In this document: piece by piece, positions 11,501 through 25,000 of the stretch
Position numbering within the stretch: the first letter of the stretch is position 1
How the letters are laid out: each line of letters opens with the position of its first letter
From: Chamaea fasciata
Lineage: Eukaryota; Chordata; Aves; Passeriformes; Sylviidae
NCBI GenBank assembly: GCA_029207755.1
Contig: JARCOQ010000016.1
Coordinates: 13,785,307-13,849,306 of the forward strand
DNA: 64,000 bases
Direction: 5' to 3'
Notes under the pieces: model-generated
What the model was told of the DNA's origin: nothing
The model's database searches: none
Seen by the model: only the letters and a program-made list of their open reading frames with translations
Translations under genes and position numbers: made by a program

Positions 11501-14500
11501 CAGAGACAAAAGAAGGGAAGCCCCAATGTTACAGTCCTCTCCTTACTTTTGGCCATCTCTTTGTTTTGGTCAAGTACCCAGCAGTTAGTCTCCTAGCAAC
11601 TTATGGGGAAAAATTCTATAAGTGAAAAAGAAACAAATCTAACCCCCAACAGTAGGAAAAGGCATGGTTTGTGTTCTGCCTCTGGGAGGATGATGTGAAA
11701 ATAGGAACAGCCCCATGCTTGGATATTTTAACTTCCGTTCCAAAAGCTTCAGCTAAGTCTGTTCATGGAAGAGAAGTGTCCTGCTTTAGCCTTGTTTTCA
11801 GGTGTTCCAGTACAGGGTTCTTGCTTTCTCCTGTGCCTCCCCAGGTACCCTATTAAATAACCTGTCCTATCTCTACTCAGGATGGAGATATCCTAGCTTC
11901 CAATTTTCCTGTGGACACTCAAGTTGCTTACATCCTAAGTCTTGGAGTGGTGAAGGAGTTCAGAAAACACGGAATAGGTAAGTGCCAGCTGTCGGTATTG
12001 TTGGCCAGGTGTGGCCAGTGGGTGTGAGTGAAGGAGCTGCAGTATTATCTCCCTGCAGTATCCCTATGGGAAGGGCTTACCCATGACTGGGACCAGCAGG
12101 TGGGATTGTGCAGGTGCACTGGGAGGTTTTTACTGGTGTGGGCACAACACAATGTGCAAATACTTCCAAAGAGCGCAGGCCTTTGTCAGTCTTGTTCCCA
12201 GGGGCCAGCTGAGCACACCAAAAACTCACACTACTGCTGCTGAGACTGAAAGTGTAAGAACTTCACCCAGAAGCAGGGTTTGAAATTATTTTCTTTCTGG
12301 GTATTAGCAGTCTGATCTCTGAGGCAGAAAACAGAGCTGCTTTTTTAATCTTTCAGCTTCAACAGATAGAACGAACTGTGAGAAAACCACAAAGGGAACT
12401 GGAAAATAGTGTAACTTGTGCCTGATCAGATCTCAAATGTACAAGTCAGCTCTGATTGTCTGCTGCCACGTGCAGCATTCCTGCAGCCATCTGAACCCCT
12501 GGAGTCAGAAAAGCTTTCTCTCTGTTGAGAGCAGTGGTGTTCTGTCACCAAGTGCTGCCCTTCAGGTGCCATTCCAGGCAGGATGTGGGTCTTTGCTCTG
12601 CAGGAGGGAATGGGCCGGGTTTGGCAGCGTGGCCCAGGGGTGCACACCTGGAGTCTCTTCAGTGGACAGGGGTATAACTCAGCACCTCCAAGTCCTTCCT
12701 TCTCCCCCAGGCATGTGTGCACAGATATAAACTTAGAGGATACATAAAGAAATGATCACAGAGTCCTTGGTGAGAGCAGTGTTTAAACCTTCCATTACAA
12801 CACCACTGCAGAGAATTTTCTGTACAAAGAAGAAAGTGATAGCACAGAATGATGTTCACAGAGGGTGGTAAAGAGATCTTTCTATAAAATATGGTGATTT
12901 TCAGTCTCCTCTTAATTTCCAAATCCTAATTTTTTTTCCCAGTTCCATCTTGCTGGAATTTTTTCCTTTCAGAGTCAGTCTTTCCTGTATCCATTCCATC
13001 TGCCTATTGTGTTGCTGTGCTCTTTCAAAAACTTTGAGCTTGCACCTGTAGCAACACAACCTAAAAACCCTGCTTTTTCTGAGACCCTTGAGTTTTTCTA
13101 CTGGTGTTTGAAGCTGTAGCCTTTCATGCAGGAGGCTCTTCACTCCAGCCATGCTTCTGAACACTAAAGCTCTGATTTTCCTCTGATTTTTGTAAAAGGG
13201 TTTGGTTTCTAGTTCTCTGCTGTTAAACCACAGGACAGCTGGATTTATGTGAGGTAGAAGACTGGAATATCTCATAACAAAATTGAACTGCTCCGTTGTC
13301 GATGTCTCAGTGGTTTTTTGGTCTTGGCTGATACAAATTCTCACTAAGTATCAAGAGAACATGAAGTCAGTGCTGTTGACTTCTGCTCTGAAATCCTGTG
13401 GCTCCTCCAGGGAGTGTGACAGGCCCTGGGGATTGTGAAACAGCAGAAGCCATCTCCCCTGTGAGTTAGGCTGATCCTTTAGCTTGGTGTTACCACACCT
13501 GCTGGGAGAAGTTCCCGTGCAGGTTCTGCTGGGTCCCTCATGCCATGTTGAGGTGGTGTGGGTGAACCCCCAGGTCTTGTCTCTTGGGGCTGGAGTATCC
13601 TCTGTACCCTTGTCTGGTTTTTCCTGCTGACTGCAGCAAATCCAGATTGGATGAGACTGTCTCCACTCTTCCTTAGAAGGCATCTTAAAATCCCAGCAGT
13701 TCTTAGATTTTGATTCAAGTTCAGCAGACACAATACAATAACCTGCTCCTGAAGTCCTGTTTTGACACTCTGCTATATCAAATGGCTTTAAAATAAATGT
13801 ATGGAGTGAAACTGATACCATTGCAAATGAGTCACTGACCTTCCCCAAAGCCAGGAGTTGCTCTGCTGGGGATGGGCCGTATTGTCAAAGTTCTGCCTCA
13901 TCGTTGTGGTTATTGCATCAGAGGTTTGTGTCTTTAAAATCTCTGGGTTTTGAAGCCGTGCTCGTAGGTGAGACCATGTATGGAGACCATGTAGAAGGTC
14001 CTGTGAGAACTGGGTGGGATCTGGGGTCTCCAGGTGTGTGCAGCAATCCCTGGTGCAGGAGGGCTCAGCTGGGCCCACACACCCTCACACTGGTGAGGGT
14101 CCCTGGGGCTGTGCACACACTGTGATCCTGCTGCTTTCCCTTCAACAGGTTCCCTCTTGCTTGAGAGTCTGAAAGATCACATCTCCACCACTGCCCAGGA
14201 CCACTGCAAAGCCATCTACCTGCACGTGCTCACCACCAACAACACAGCAATAAACTTCTATGAAAACAGAGACTTTAAACAGCACCACTATCTCCCCTAT
14301 TACTATTCCATCCGAGGGGTCCTCAAAGATGGCTTCACCTACGTCCTGTACATCAACGGCGGGCACCCACCCTGGACAATCTTATATCCTTTCCCTGCAG
14401 GCTGCTGAGCAGAGGCCAAAGCCTGTTTGGGGTTAACAACAGCAAAGTGTGGGTAGATGTGGGACCTGAAACCTGCTCAGATGTGGGTTTAATCTGAAGC

Positions 14501-15262
14501 CATAAGGAAGGTGATGTTAGGGTTATGTGATAGGATGGTTGGAGCAAGTTGGATGCCAGTGAGAGCGAGTGCTGGTGTTAGGCCCAAGTGCTGGGTGTGC
14601 TCTGGCTTGTAGGGTGCAGGATTTGGCATAAATAGGGCAGAGAATCCCTTGGTCTTGCTTCCTGTGGCCTGGGGTCTCCTGTGAGTCTGGGCTGGCCTGG
14701 ATCTCAGCAGGCTGCTCCCACACTGACTTAGGGAGTTTGTTTCAGGTCAAAGGATCGTGGAGAAGAAGCCTGATCCTCGCTGGGTGTAGCTGGTCAGTTC
14801 CAACCTCCCTGGGCAGGTGGATGGATTGCTGTTCTCACAGGATCTTCTGTGGCTTGCAAAGGGAACTGGCAGCTGATGTTTCCCACACAAGCTGGGGCTG
14901 CCATTCCCACATTGCCATCCTGTGCAGGGCAGAGCAGACCTGCTTTTGACAGAGAGGTGGAGGCACTGATTGCAAGAAGCAGATCTGACGGAGCTGAGTG
15001 GCTTCCACCGTGTCAGGGGTCCCTGCAGGCAGGGCGGGTCCAGGAGTCATTTATGTTCTTTCCCAAGTTACAGTGGAAGTGTTGCTGTCCTTAACTGGTG
15101 GCCACTGACTACCTACAGCACATTGGCTCCACACTAGCCAGCCTGAGCCCATGCTCCATTCCCCAGAGGATATACAGACAAGCCCAGAGCCTCCTCTGCA
15201 GCCTCCTGCCCTGGTCTGGCATTTCTGCCAAGAGCAGCATCGAGTACAGCCGGACAATGTGA
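8469..15262 (+). CDS. NAA60: N-alpha-acetyltransferase 60 (NatF), complete coding region in five exons
   Basis: The coding join is 8469-8578, 9720-9849, 11881-11977, 14149-14383 and 15106-15262, giving 729 nt and 242 residues, the length of human NAA60. The product is a GNAT-fold acetyltransferase on the cytosolic face of the Golgi that acetylates N-terminal Met of membrane proteins, for example Met-Lys or Met-Ala starts; this is family knowledge. Visible evidence is the acetyl-CoA-binding RxxGxG motif (RKHGIG, residues 108-113), the catalytic Tyr97 and His138 at the same numbers as in human, and a C-terminal region after about residue 190 matching the amphipathic membrane-binding helices, ending SRTM. 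The start is the first ATG, 7 nt after the acceptor AG at 8461-8462. Introns 1 to 3 are GT-AG; intron 4 is AT-AC. It converges with NUDT16L1. Confidence 0.96.
8579..9719 (+). other. NAA60: NAA60 intron between coding exons 1 and 2
   Basis: GT-AG intron of 1141 nt. I see no repeat or other feature in it. Confidence 0.9.
9720..9849 (+). CDS. NAA60: NAA60 coding exon 2 (residues 37-80)
   Basis: The acceptor is CCTTCCCAG just before 9720 and the donor is GTGTGT at 9850. The exon encodes YPDSWYRDITSNKKFFSLAA through TKVHKE, including beta-strands of the GNAT core. The exon ends on a codon boundary. Confidence 0.95.
9850..11880 (+). other. NAA60: NAA60 intron between coding exons 2 and 3, hosts an LTR
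   Basis: GT-AG intron of about 2.0 kb. It contains the 843-bp LTR-like block at 10809-11651; the remainder shows no recognisable feature. Confidence 0.9.
10809..11651. mobile_element. Solo-LTR-like endogenous retroviral element, passerine type
   Basis: The block starts TGTCTTGGTTTGGG and ends ACCCCCAACA, so it has the TG...CA ends of an LTR. The flanking five bases are GTCGG (10804-10808) and GTAGG (11652-11656), a possible target duplication with one mismatch. Its segments resemble an abundant LTR I associate with songbird genomes. Reading from the minus strand it starts TGTTGGGGGTTAG, and this may be its true orientation. No internal retroviral genes are present. The family assignment is from memory. 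Confidence 0.7.
11881..11977 (+). CDS. NAA60: NAA60 coding exon 3 (residues 81-113)
   Basis: The acceptor is CTCTACTCAG and the donor is GTAAGT. The exon encodes DGDILASNFPVDTQVAYILS and onward, carrying catalytic Tyr97 and most of the acetyl-CoA-binding RKHGIG loop. It ends in phase 1. Confidence 0.95.
11978..14148 (+). other. NAA60: NAA60 intron between coding exons 3 and 4
   Basis: GT-AG intron of about 2.2 kb. I see no repeat or secondary gene in it. Confidence 0.9.
14149..14383 (+). CDS. NAA60: NAA60 coding exon 4 (residues 113-191)
   Basis: The acceptor is CCTTCAACAG. The exon encodes SLLLESLKDH through GGHPPWTI and contains catalytic His138 (IYLHVLTTNN). It ends in phase 2 directly against ATATCCTTT, a textbook U12-type AT-AC donor. 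No usable GT donor lies nearby in frame. Confidence 0.95.
14384..15105 (+). other. NAA60: NAA60 U12-type AT-AC intron
   Basis: The intron starts ATATCCTTT (14384-14392), the U12-type AT-AC donor consensus. It has GTCCTTAAC at 15087-15095, matching the U12 branch-site consensus TTCCTTAAC, with the branch adenosine about 11 nt from the end. It ends CCAC at 15105. Spliced this way the reading frame is continuous and gives the full 242-residue protein. It should be removed by the minor spliceosome. Confidence 0.9.
15106..15262 (+). CDS. NAA60: NAA60 coding exon 5 and stop (residues 191-242)
   Basis: The exon begins after the AC acceptor of the U12-type intron and encodes DYLQHIGSTLASLSPCSIP through SIEYSRTM, then TGA at 15260-15262. 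This is the C-terminal amphipathic helical region that anchors the enzyme on Golgi membranes (family knowledge). Residue 191 reads Phe across the splice; my recollection of human is Leu there. Confidence 0.93.
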
Positions 15263-16371
15263 CGGACTGGGGGTGCACAGGAAGCACAGGTGGGTGCTGG
15301 GGACAGCTCCCTTCCCTGCCACGGCCCCTGTTCTCTGACAGAGATCCTGGAGTGAGCTCACCCTGCTGCTGTGGAAGGTGGAGCTGTGCTCCAGCTCCAG
15401 CCAGCGGCTGAACTCCTGCTGGTTTCACCTGAAGGGAAATCAAATTCTGACCTTGTTTACTTGGGCTCCTTTGGGAGCCCAAACCCCAACAGCAGGTGGA
15501 ACGTGCTGTCCCTTTCCTTTTCCCAGCTGGTGGAGCAGGGTGCAGCGCCCACAGAGAGGGAGCCACAGTAACTGGAAGCCCCATTTGCTGCCAGTGTCTG
15601 ACGTTTCCAGGACAGTGGCTCCCCAGCACACTTTCCCTAAGTGTTTCCCTAAAACATCTGCCCTCTTTTCTTTCCATAGGATTGTTTCTCCTGACACCTG
15701 ACACCTGGCTCTGCACTGGTTCCAGCGATGACAGCTCGTGGCCAGTGACCCAGCCCCCGGACGCGACTCCCTGTTCCCCAGGGACTGACCTTTGGTAGAA
15801 TTTCACCCTGGGGCTGCAGCCCCGGCTCCCCACGTGGGCTGGGCGGGCCGGGCTGTGCGGCAGCCCCTGGCGTCACCTCCCCGTGTGCATGTTGCACTGT
15901 CCCCGCCACTCCCCTCGCCTCCCGTTTGCTCCTCCCCGTGCCCGGGATGTCGAGGGGTTCAGCTGCTGCTCCTGCTCCATCCACAGCTGCTGAGAGCAGC
16001 TGCGGGAGGTTCACGGATCTGCACTGAGGAACCATTCACATGAACTGGGAGAGCCTGAGCAGGCCCCGGCTGCCAGGGCAGAGTCTGCCCTTGCTGCTGG
16101 GGGAGGGCAAAGCGGGGAATGGGAATCATGTTTAGGTCCTGCCACATCAGCTAGCTGCTGGTGCGTCCTGTGGGTAACTTCCAGGGAGAGCAACTGCCTC
16201 GCATGAGAAACTACCCAGCCCCACCAGCCCTCTGGAGTGATGTAAAAAGAAGTATATAATTCAGGATGCATAAAGTAGAAGGCAGGGAATGAAATTGCTA
16301 TTTCATAGTGAAATATATATATGTATTATACTGTATAGATCTTTCTGCCTTTGTCCAGGATGGAATGTAGC

Positions 16372-16390
16372 GGGGGGGGGGGGGGGGGGG
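16372..16390 (+). repeat. Homopolymer run of 19 G
   Basis: Nineteen consecutive G in the presumed NAA60 3' UTR. The run can form G-quadruplex structure, and its exact length is prone to sequencing error. Confidence 0.9.
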
Positions 16391-16917
16391 AGCTGGGAAT
16401 GTAGAATCTGGTTCAGAGCTGTTCCTGGCTCCAGGCTGGATTTTGCAGGATCTCGAGGGATGGGATGTGTGCAGAGACCACAGCAGCTTTTCCTTGCTGA
16501 GGAGGATCCTCCAGCTGCTCAGCGTTGTGCTTTGGGCTCTGGGCTGTGCTGGGCAGTCTCTCAGTGGCTGCCCATGTCCTGGCTGCAGGACTGAGTAGCT
16601 CGTGTGCAGCCAGTGTGGAGGCCCCAGAGCTGCAGCCAGGCCAGGGGCCCTGCTGTCTTCCCATGGCACATCCCCCTGCCCTGGGCAAGGCTCTTCCTCT
16701 GCTCAGCATCATGTTCCTTATTCCCACCTAATTATTTAACTGGGACTGGAGCAGAGGGATCCATGTCAGAGCAGGGCCTGGATGGGCTGGGCAGGACCTG
16801 GGGGTGACATAGGGCTCAGCTGGGCCTTAGAAGTGCCAACAAGCACATTCTGACCTTGCAGCCTGGATGGGCACAGAAAGCCCTGTCAGTGACTCAGCCC
16901 CTGGGTGGGAGTTCACT

Positions 16918-16923
16918 AATAAA
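16918..16923 (+). terminator. NAA60: Candidate NAA60 polyadenylation signal AATAAA
   Basis: First canonical AATAAA downstream of the NAA60 stop codon on the plus strand, about 1.65 kb after it. Confidence 0.5.
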
Positions 16924-16945
16924 AGGATGCAGGAGCTGAGCTGCT

Positions 16946-18095
16946 GTGACTAGAGCCAGGCTGGAGAGCAGGCAGCCTCGGGGGCTGGCATGTTTGGTGT
17001 CTGGGAGCCAGCACCAGGCTGTTCTGGGAGATGCTGGTCCTTCTGGGGCTCAAAGACAAGGTGAAGAGATGTTCACGAGGAGTCAAAACAGGGCCCTGAT
17101 GGAAAGCCCAGCCAGGGCTGCCCTCGGAGTGGGCCTCTTCCATCCCGTATGATGTCTCTGCCTCCCCTCTAGTTCAGCAGGGCCGGTGGCACTGGGCAGG
17201 CAGCTCCTCTCCCAGCCCCAGTGCTTCCTCAGGGCCCCTGACACCCCTCCAGCCTCAGCTGTTACCTCAGTTTGGGGTATTTTTGCTCATCCACTTTTAC
17301 TTAACACATCTGTTGGTTGACAGTTTCTTTAGCAGCCCAAGCCCGTTTTTTCCTCAGCACCTGCTTCCTCTGGACCAGAATGAAGCTCTTCTCTCCCGAT
17401 CACCTGGGGCTGATGTGTGTCTGTGGCCCCAGCTGCTCTCCTGCCCCTTACACAACCCAACTCCACTACTCCGCACATCCCAAGGGAGCTGTGACTGGTC
17501 TGTGTGCCCTCCTACCACCCTGTCCTGAGGTGTCAGCCCTGTCCTCACCTTAGCCCATTATTTATTGAAGAACCTCTCGCTAAACATCTTCAATTAAACC
17601 AAGCCTTTTTTCAGTTGTCTGTCCCTGCAGAGACTCCGCCTCTGAGCAGCTGCTTGTGCTCTGCAGGCCCTTTTCCGTGGGGCTGGGGGTATCCTGGGGG
17701 AGCTGCTCCAAGCCAGGGATGAGCTTGGAGCAGGCACAGGGGGGACAGGGAAGGGGCTGATTTTCCTAAGGCTCAGCTGAAATGGAGGGGCCTTGTGCAG
17801 CTGCAGCCCTGGGCTCCCCACCGACTGTTCCCACTTCAGCCAGGACCAAGGCCCCTCCTGCACCTGGGACAAGCTGCTCCCAGCCCCTGCCTGGAGCCCT
17901 GGGGAGCACATCCCATCCTGGAGCGACCTAAACTCTCAAGGGCTGCAGTGGTACAGCACCTGAGCCAGCCCACACCTCTCCTGCCACCCACAGCTCCAGG
18001 CCTTCACCTCTGGCCTCTGTGCTCCCTCACGCTGCACCTCCCCAGCTCTGGGTCACATTTGGCTCTGCACCAGCCATCAAGAACGATCCCAAGAG
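16946..18095. other. Intergenic interval between converging NAA60 and NUDT16L1
   Basis: About 1.1 kb between the expected 3' ends of the two tail-to-tail genes. A minus-strand AATAAA at 17561-17566 could serve a longer NUDT16L1 transcript. I see no gene or repeat here. Confidence 0.5.
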
Positions 18096-18649
18096 TTAAA
18101 CTTTCAGCAAAGCCATTTATTCCACTTTCCTGTTCCCACAGATCTCCAGGTAGGGACCCACATGAGCATCCCCAACGCCCCAGAGGGAATTCATGGCATA
18201 GCTGCCCCATTGTGGCAGCACCCCAAGCAGGAGCCCAGCCACACGGGCAGAGGTGCTTGACCAGAAGCCCCACGGCTCAGCTGTGCCCAGTGCCAACACA
18301 GCCACGTCCAAGTCAGGGCATTTAAAAAATTAGATGTTTTGTTCCTTACAAATGAAAGGGGGACCTGACGGCAGCAGTGCGTCCCTGAAATCAAAGCATA
18401 ATTCTAAGGCTCTGGCGTCCTCACGTAAGCACATGAACTCTCTGCAGGGGCTGTGCAGGTTGATCTGGGAAAGCTCGCTAGGAGTTTAATGGCCATAAAA
18501 ATAAAATCGCTTTTCCCTGCTTTAGACAAACCCAACCCCTCCCAGCCGGGCAGTGGGATCGCGTGGGCAGCCACTGCAGCCAGCCACGGGTCGGAAAGTT
18601 ACAAGTCTCTCAGCTCACCCACTTTTAATTGAGCGCCAACACGGCGGCG
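18096..18649 (-). other. NUDT16L1: NUDT16L1 3' UTR (end approximate)
   Basis: About 550 nt after the stop codon, to just beyond a minus-strand AATAAA at 18121-18116 (plus-strand TTTATT). An alternative signal at 17566-17561 would extend it by about 550 nt. Confidence 0.55.
18116..18121 (-). terminator. NUDT16L1: Candidate NUDT16L1 polyadenylation signal AATAAA
   Basis: Minus-strand AATAAA about 530 nt downstream of the NUDT16L1 stop codon. Confidence 0.5.
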
Positions 18650-21429
<2,780 letters not shown>

Positions 21430-21440
<11 letters not shown>

Positions 21441-21966
21441 GCTCCACGGGTTTATTACTACAAACATAGACGGGGAGGTGGGGGGACGTGCCCCGGGACC
21501 CCCCGCAGAAGCAGAACAAGGCACACGGCGTGGGCAGCGCCGGGCTCTGCGGGAACGAGGGGCGCGGGGGTCACCCCGAACGGGCTGGGACGGGGCTGAT
21601 CTCCGTGTCCCCACGTGTCTCGGGGCGGGCCGGGGCTGAGCCCCGCACTCCCCCGCTCCCGCGGAGCCCTGCGCCCCGGCAAGGCAGGGAGGGCCACAGC
21701 TATGTACAGGGGCAGTGACAGCAAAGGGCTGTGCTCAGTAAGTACAAAATATACATCGGTAGTGTCCTTCATCTGCCGACTCGAACCCCGAACCCCCCGC
21801 CCCGGCCCCCACAGACACCTCCCAGGTAAAAACAACCACACCAGCCCCTACCCACCGCCAGGAAACATGCACAGGCTGTGCCGAAACCGCGTCGGTGCGA
21901 GGCCCCGCGCTGCGTCCCCGGGAGAGCCCGGCGGGGTCCGGCGGCACGGGCAGGGTCCGGCCCCGC
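21430..21966 (-). other. MGRN1: MGRN1 3' UTR (end approximate)
   Basis: About 530 nt after the alternative stop codon, ending just past the minus-strand AATAAA. It lies about 540 bp upstream of the NUDT16L1 start, so the two genes are packed head to tail. Confidence 0.6.
21451..21456 (-). terminator. MGRN1: MGRN1 polyadenylation signal AATAAA
   Basis: Minus-strand AATAAA (plus-strand TTTATT) downstream of the terminal exon, the only canonical signal I saw there. Confidence 0.65.
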
Positions 21967-22079
21967 TCACGAAAGGCTCTGCTCGTCCTCCAGGTGCAGA
22001 CGGGTCTGCTCGAAGAGAAGGGGCTGCGTGGGGCTGCCGGTGCCGCGGACGGGGAGCGTCTTGGTGAAGTCGGACGAGC
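21967..22079 (-). CDS. MGRN1: MGRN1 alternative terminal coding exon
   Basis: After acceptor CCTCACCCAG, and in phase with exon 15, the frame reads [15 protein letters not shown] and continues to [10 protein letters not shown] with a TGA stop at 21969-21967. The 3' UTR and AATAAA follow directly. Joined to exon 16 instead, it would be read in another, Arg/Pro-rich frame ending near 21850, which looks less protein-like. Confidence 0.65.
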
Positions 22080-25000
22080 CTGGGTGAGGAGAGAGAATTC
22101 AGCCTCAGTAACGGGAGCCCTGGCGTCAAGGAGCCCTGGCAGGGTGCTCAGCCATCCCTCCTACCCAGGACTGACCACAGGAGATGGGGCTGGAGCCAAC
22201 CGCTCATCCTCTCGGATGAAGGCTCAGTGTCACAGGTGTGACACAGGACCCTGAGGGGGGACGCTATCTGCCACAGCCTGGGAGAAGCCAGCAGGGGATG
22301 GATGTTCGCGGTGCCCAGGAGGCAGCAGAGCCCACGCTCAGCAGAAACCAGTGGGGAGGGTTTTCTGCTGCCCTGCCTGGCGTCCTGGCACTCAGGGGCA
22401 GCAGGGATGCTGCACCAGGAACGGGAAGGGACTGAGGACAGAGCCAGCAGCGCAGCCTGGCTGGTTTGCTGCCCCTCCTTCCCTGCCCCAATGGCCAGGA
22501 GCAGCCCCATCCCCACTCTCTGCCAGCATTCTCAGGAGGGCCCTGCTGCCCCACACAACAGGGATGCATAAGAAGAACGAGAAGACATACCAGCTTACTC
22601 CTCTATACCAACAGAGCAGGAATCAGGACCCAGTGCTGCCCAAGACAGGAGGGAGGAAGGCAGACAGAGAGGGAAGGAGACATTAGAGAGGTAACTCAGA
22701 ACAGACTGCGACTCTATGGAAGAAAACAGGCTGCAACGACAACAGTCAGAGGTGAGGACAGCGCAGCGTCCCACGGGCGTGCCCAGAGCACGGCACACTG
22801 GGACTGTCCCCGCAGTAACAACACTGCCCCAGTCCCGCAGCTGCTGGCCCAGATGGTTCCCCTCCCTCACCCAAAAGCACACAGAACCGTGCCAGGAGTG
22901 GCTGCGGCCCAAAGAGAAGAAAGGAGGGGAAGGACAGAGACACAAGGGCGAGGGAGGAGGAGAGAGAGAAGGGGGGCCAAGTTCCCTCTGCATAAGCCCC
23001 CTTGCCCAGCGCTCACTCCGCCCACGGGGAGGAATTGGGAGCCCGTGCACCGGGGAGGAGCATTCCCTAGGGCTGCGGGACACAGCTCCACAGACCCCCG
23101 GGCCCCGGCGGCAGCTCCGGCCCCAACGGCACGGCCATTACCTGGCAGGAAGACGTCGACCGGGGGGTCACTGTCGGACTGCGTCAGGCTCCGGCTCTCG
23201 CCGCAGCCGCCGTCCTGCAGCACATCCTCCACCGAGGGCGGGCGGCTCCCTGGAACCAGGCGAGAGCGCGGCCCCTCAGCCCCCGGCACAGACCGCGGGC
23301 GCTCACGGCGTTCCATGAGAGGAAGCTCCCCAGGCCCCCCAGCCCCAGTGATGTCCCAGGAGCGCCGCTCAGACTGCCCCGGCTCACAGGGCCATCTCTT
23401 CACGTGCAGCCTCGGCGCCCAAAACGTGCCCATCACTCCTCTCTCACCCCATCCTTGTCCCCGCTGGGTGCCGACTGAGCACCAGAGACCCATCCCAAAG
23501 ACCCATGTCCCAGTACTGTGGATGTGCTCTCACCAGGGCCCCAGTGGTGTCCTCACTGGTGCAAGGAGAGCTCAGAGCATAGAAAGCTCTACTTGAGTAT
23601 CACTCAGAGCAAGGTGAGATGCTTGGCAAATAACCCAGGGAGACCTGTGGATTTGGTTCCCTCACCTCCAAGAAAAGACCCCTGGTACCCTTCCCTGGTG
23701 AAGAACAGCTCCTCAGAGATGGACTTAAGGGGCTGAATGTTTCTGAGCTCATTTGTCCGTTCCCCAGTTGTCCCTGAGCCACCACAACAGCACTGAACAC
23801 CGAGCCCAGGTCTCCTGCACCCACACCTACCCTGCTGCACCGATGAGGCCTCCTCCATCTCTTCCCCTGCCACGCTCTGTAAGGAGGGACAGCACAGGTT
23901 ACTTCTGCAGCTGGAGGCCTTTGCTGTGCCACTCTCCTGCTCTGGCTTTCTCCAGGGAGCTGTGCTCGGGGCTAGGCCTTCCAGGGCAGGAGCAGGGGGC
24001 TGCCCCAGTGCTGTAGCACCACAGGCTGGGATGGAGGGGTCTTACCAGCAGCGGGCACGGGAAGCTCCTAAGTCCCAGTTCCCACCCCGGCCCCAAACTC
24101 TGCTGGGCTCGCCCAGGATGCTGGGGAAGGTCAGCTCTGCCATGGCTCCAGCTGAGTGGTTTTCCACTCCCAAAGAGGTGTAAGGAGCACAGGGAGTGGC
24201 TACATTCTTCCCCATGGAGCCCTAAGGGTAAATAAAGCAGCCAAGACTCTTGGCTCCAGGCAATGGCCCTTCAGGAGGCACTTCCCATATCCCAGGAGCC
24301 CCCCCAGAAGAGCTCTGGCCCAGAAGCCTCCCAGCAGAGCACACACTTACCTCTGGAGAGCTGGTCTCCCTCAGGACCAGCTCACCCCCACTCAGCACCG
24401 CCTGTGAGTCAGAGTCCTCGGAGAGCTTCTCCTCATCCTCCTCGTGGATTGGGGATGAGGGAGACCGTAGTGTGCTGCAGCAAGAGAAACTCCATTTGCA
24501 GGGAGCTGCCAGCACCCTGGGGCCTGGAGGACTTGGGGGCAGCACAAGGCAACTCTCATGAGCAGGAGCTCAGACTGGGGAGCTGAATTCACCAGGGCCT
24601 CCAGTATTGGCCACATGGAGACCAGCAGCAGCAGCAGCAGGGTGGGACAGAGCCCAGTGGTGCCAAACCTCGGCACAGCAACGAGAGGCCCAGGTCCCAC
24701 TCTGCTCCTCACACTTCCAGGGCTCCCTTCCCTGGTGAAAATCTGGGCTGGAGCACAGTGAGGAGTGCCAGGAACAAACCCAGTCTGATCTGATCTGAAT
24801 AGCCTCATATCCTCACCTAAACCCTCCAGCACAGGGCCAACAGAGGAGCCTTCAGGCAAGAACTACAGGATCTCAGTTCAGCACTTTGTGCTCTGAAATC
24901 CAGGTCACTCCTCTCCCTATTCCTTTGCTCCTGAGGAGCTCCATGGAAAGCTGAAATCCAGTAAGGTTTGGACATGAAATGTAAATTCTAAGACCAAGTG

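Larger units (their letters stand above)
15263..16945 (+). other. NAA60: NAA60 3' UTR (end approximate)
   Basis: Untranslated sequence follows the TGA. The first canonical AATAAA downstream is at 16918-16923, so cleavage is expected near 16940. A weaker site (CATAAA near 16267) followed by an AU-rich stretch could give a shorter form. A run of 19 G lies at 16372-16390. Confidence 0.55.

Noticed and set aside
15051..15833. A 260-codon minus-strand open frame
   Set aside because: Antisense of NAA60 exon 5 and 3' UTR, with no domain; considered chance.
22466..23596. A 376-codon plus-strand open frame
   Set aside because: It is the antisense of MGRN1 exons 15 and 16 and their introns, with low-complexity composition and no recognisable domain.
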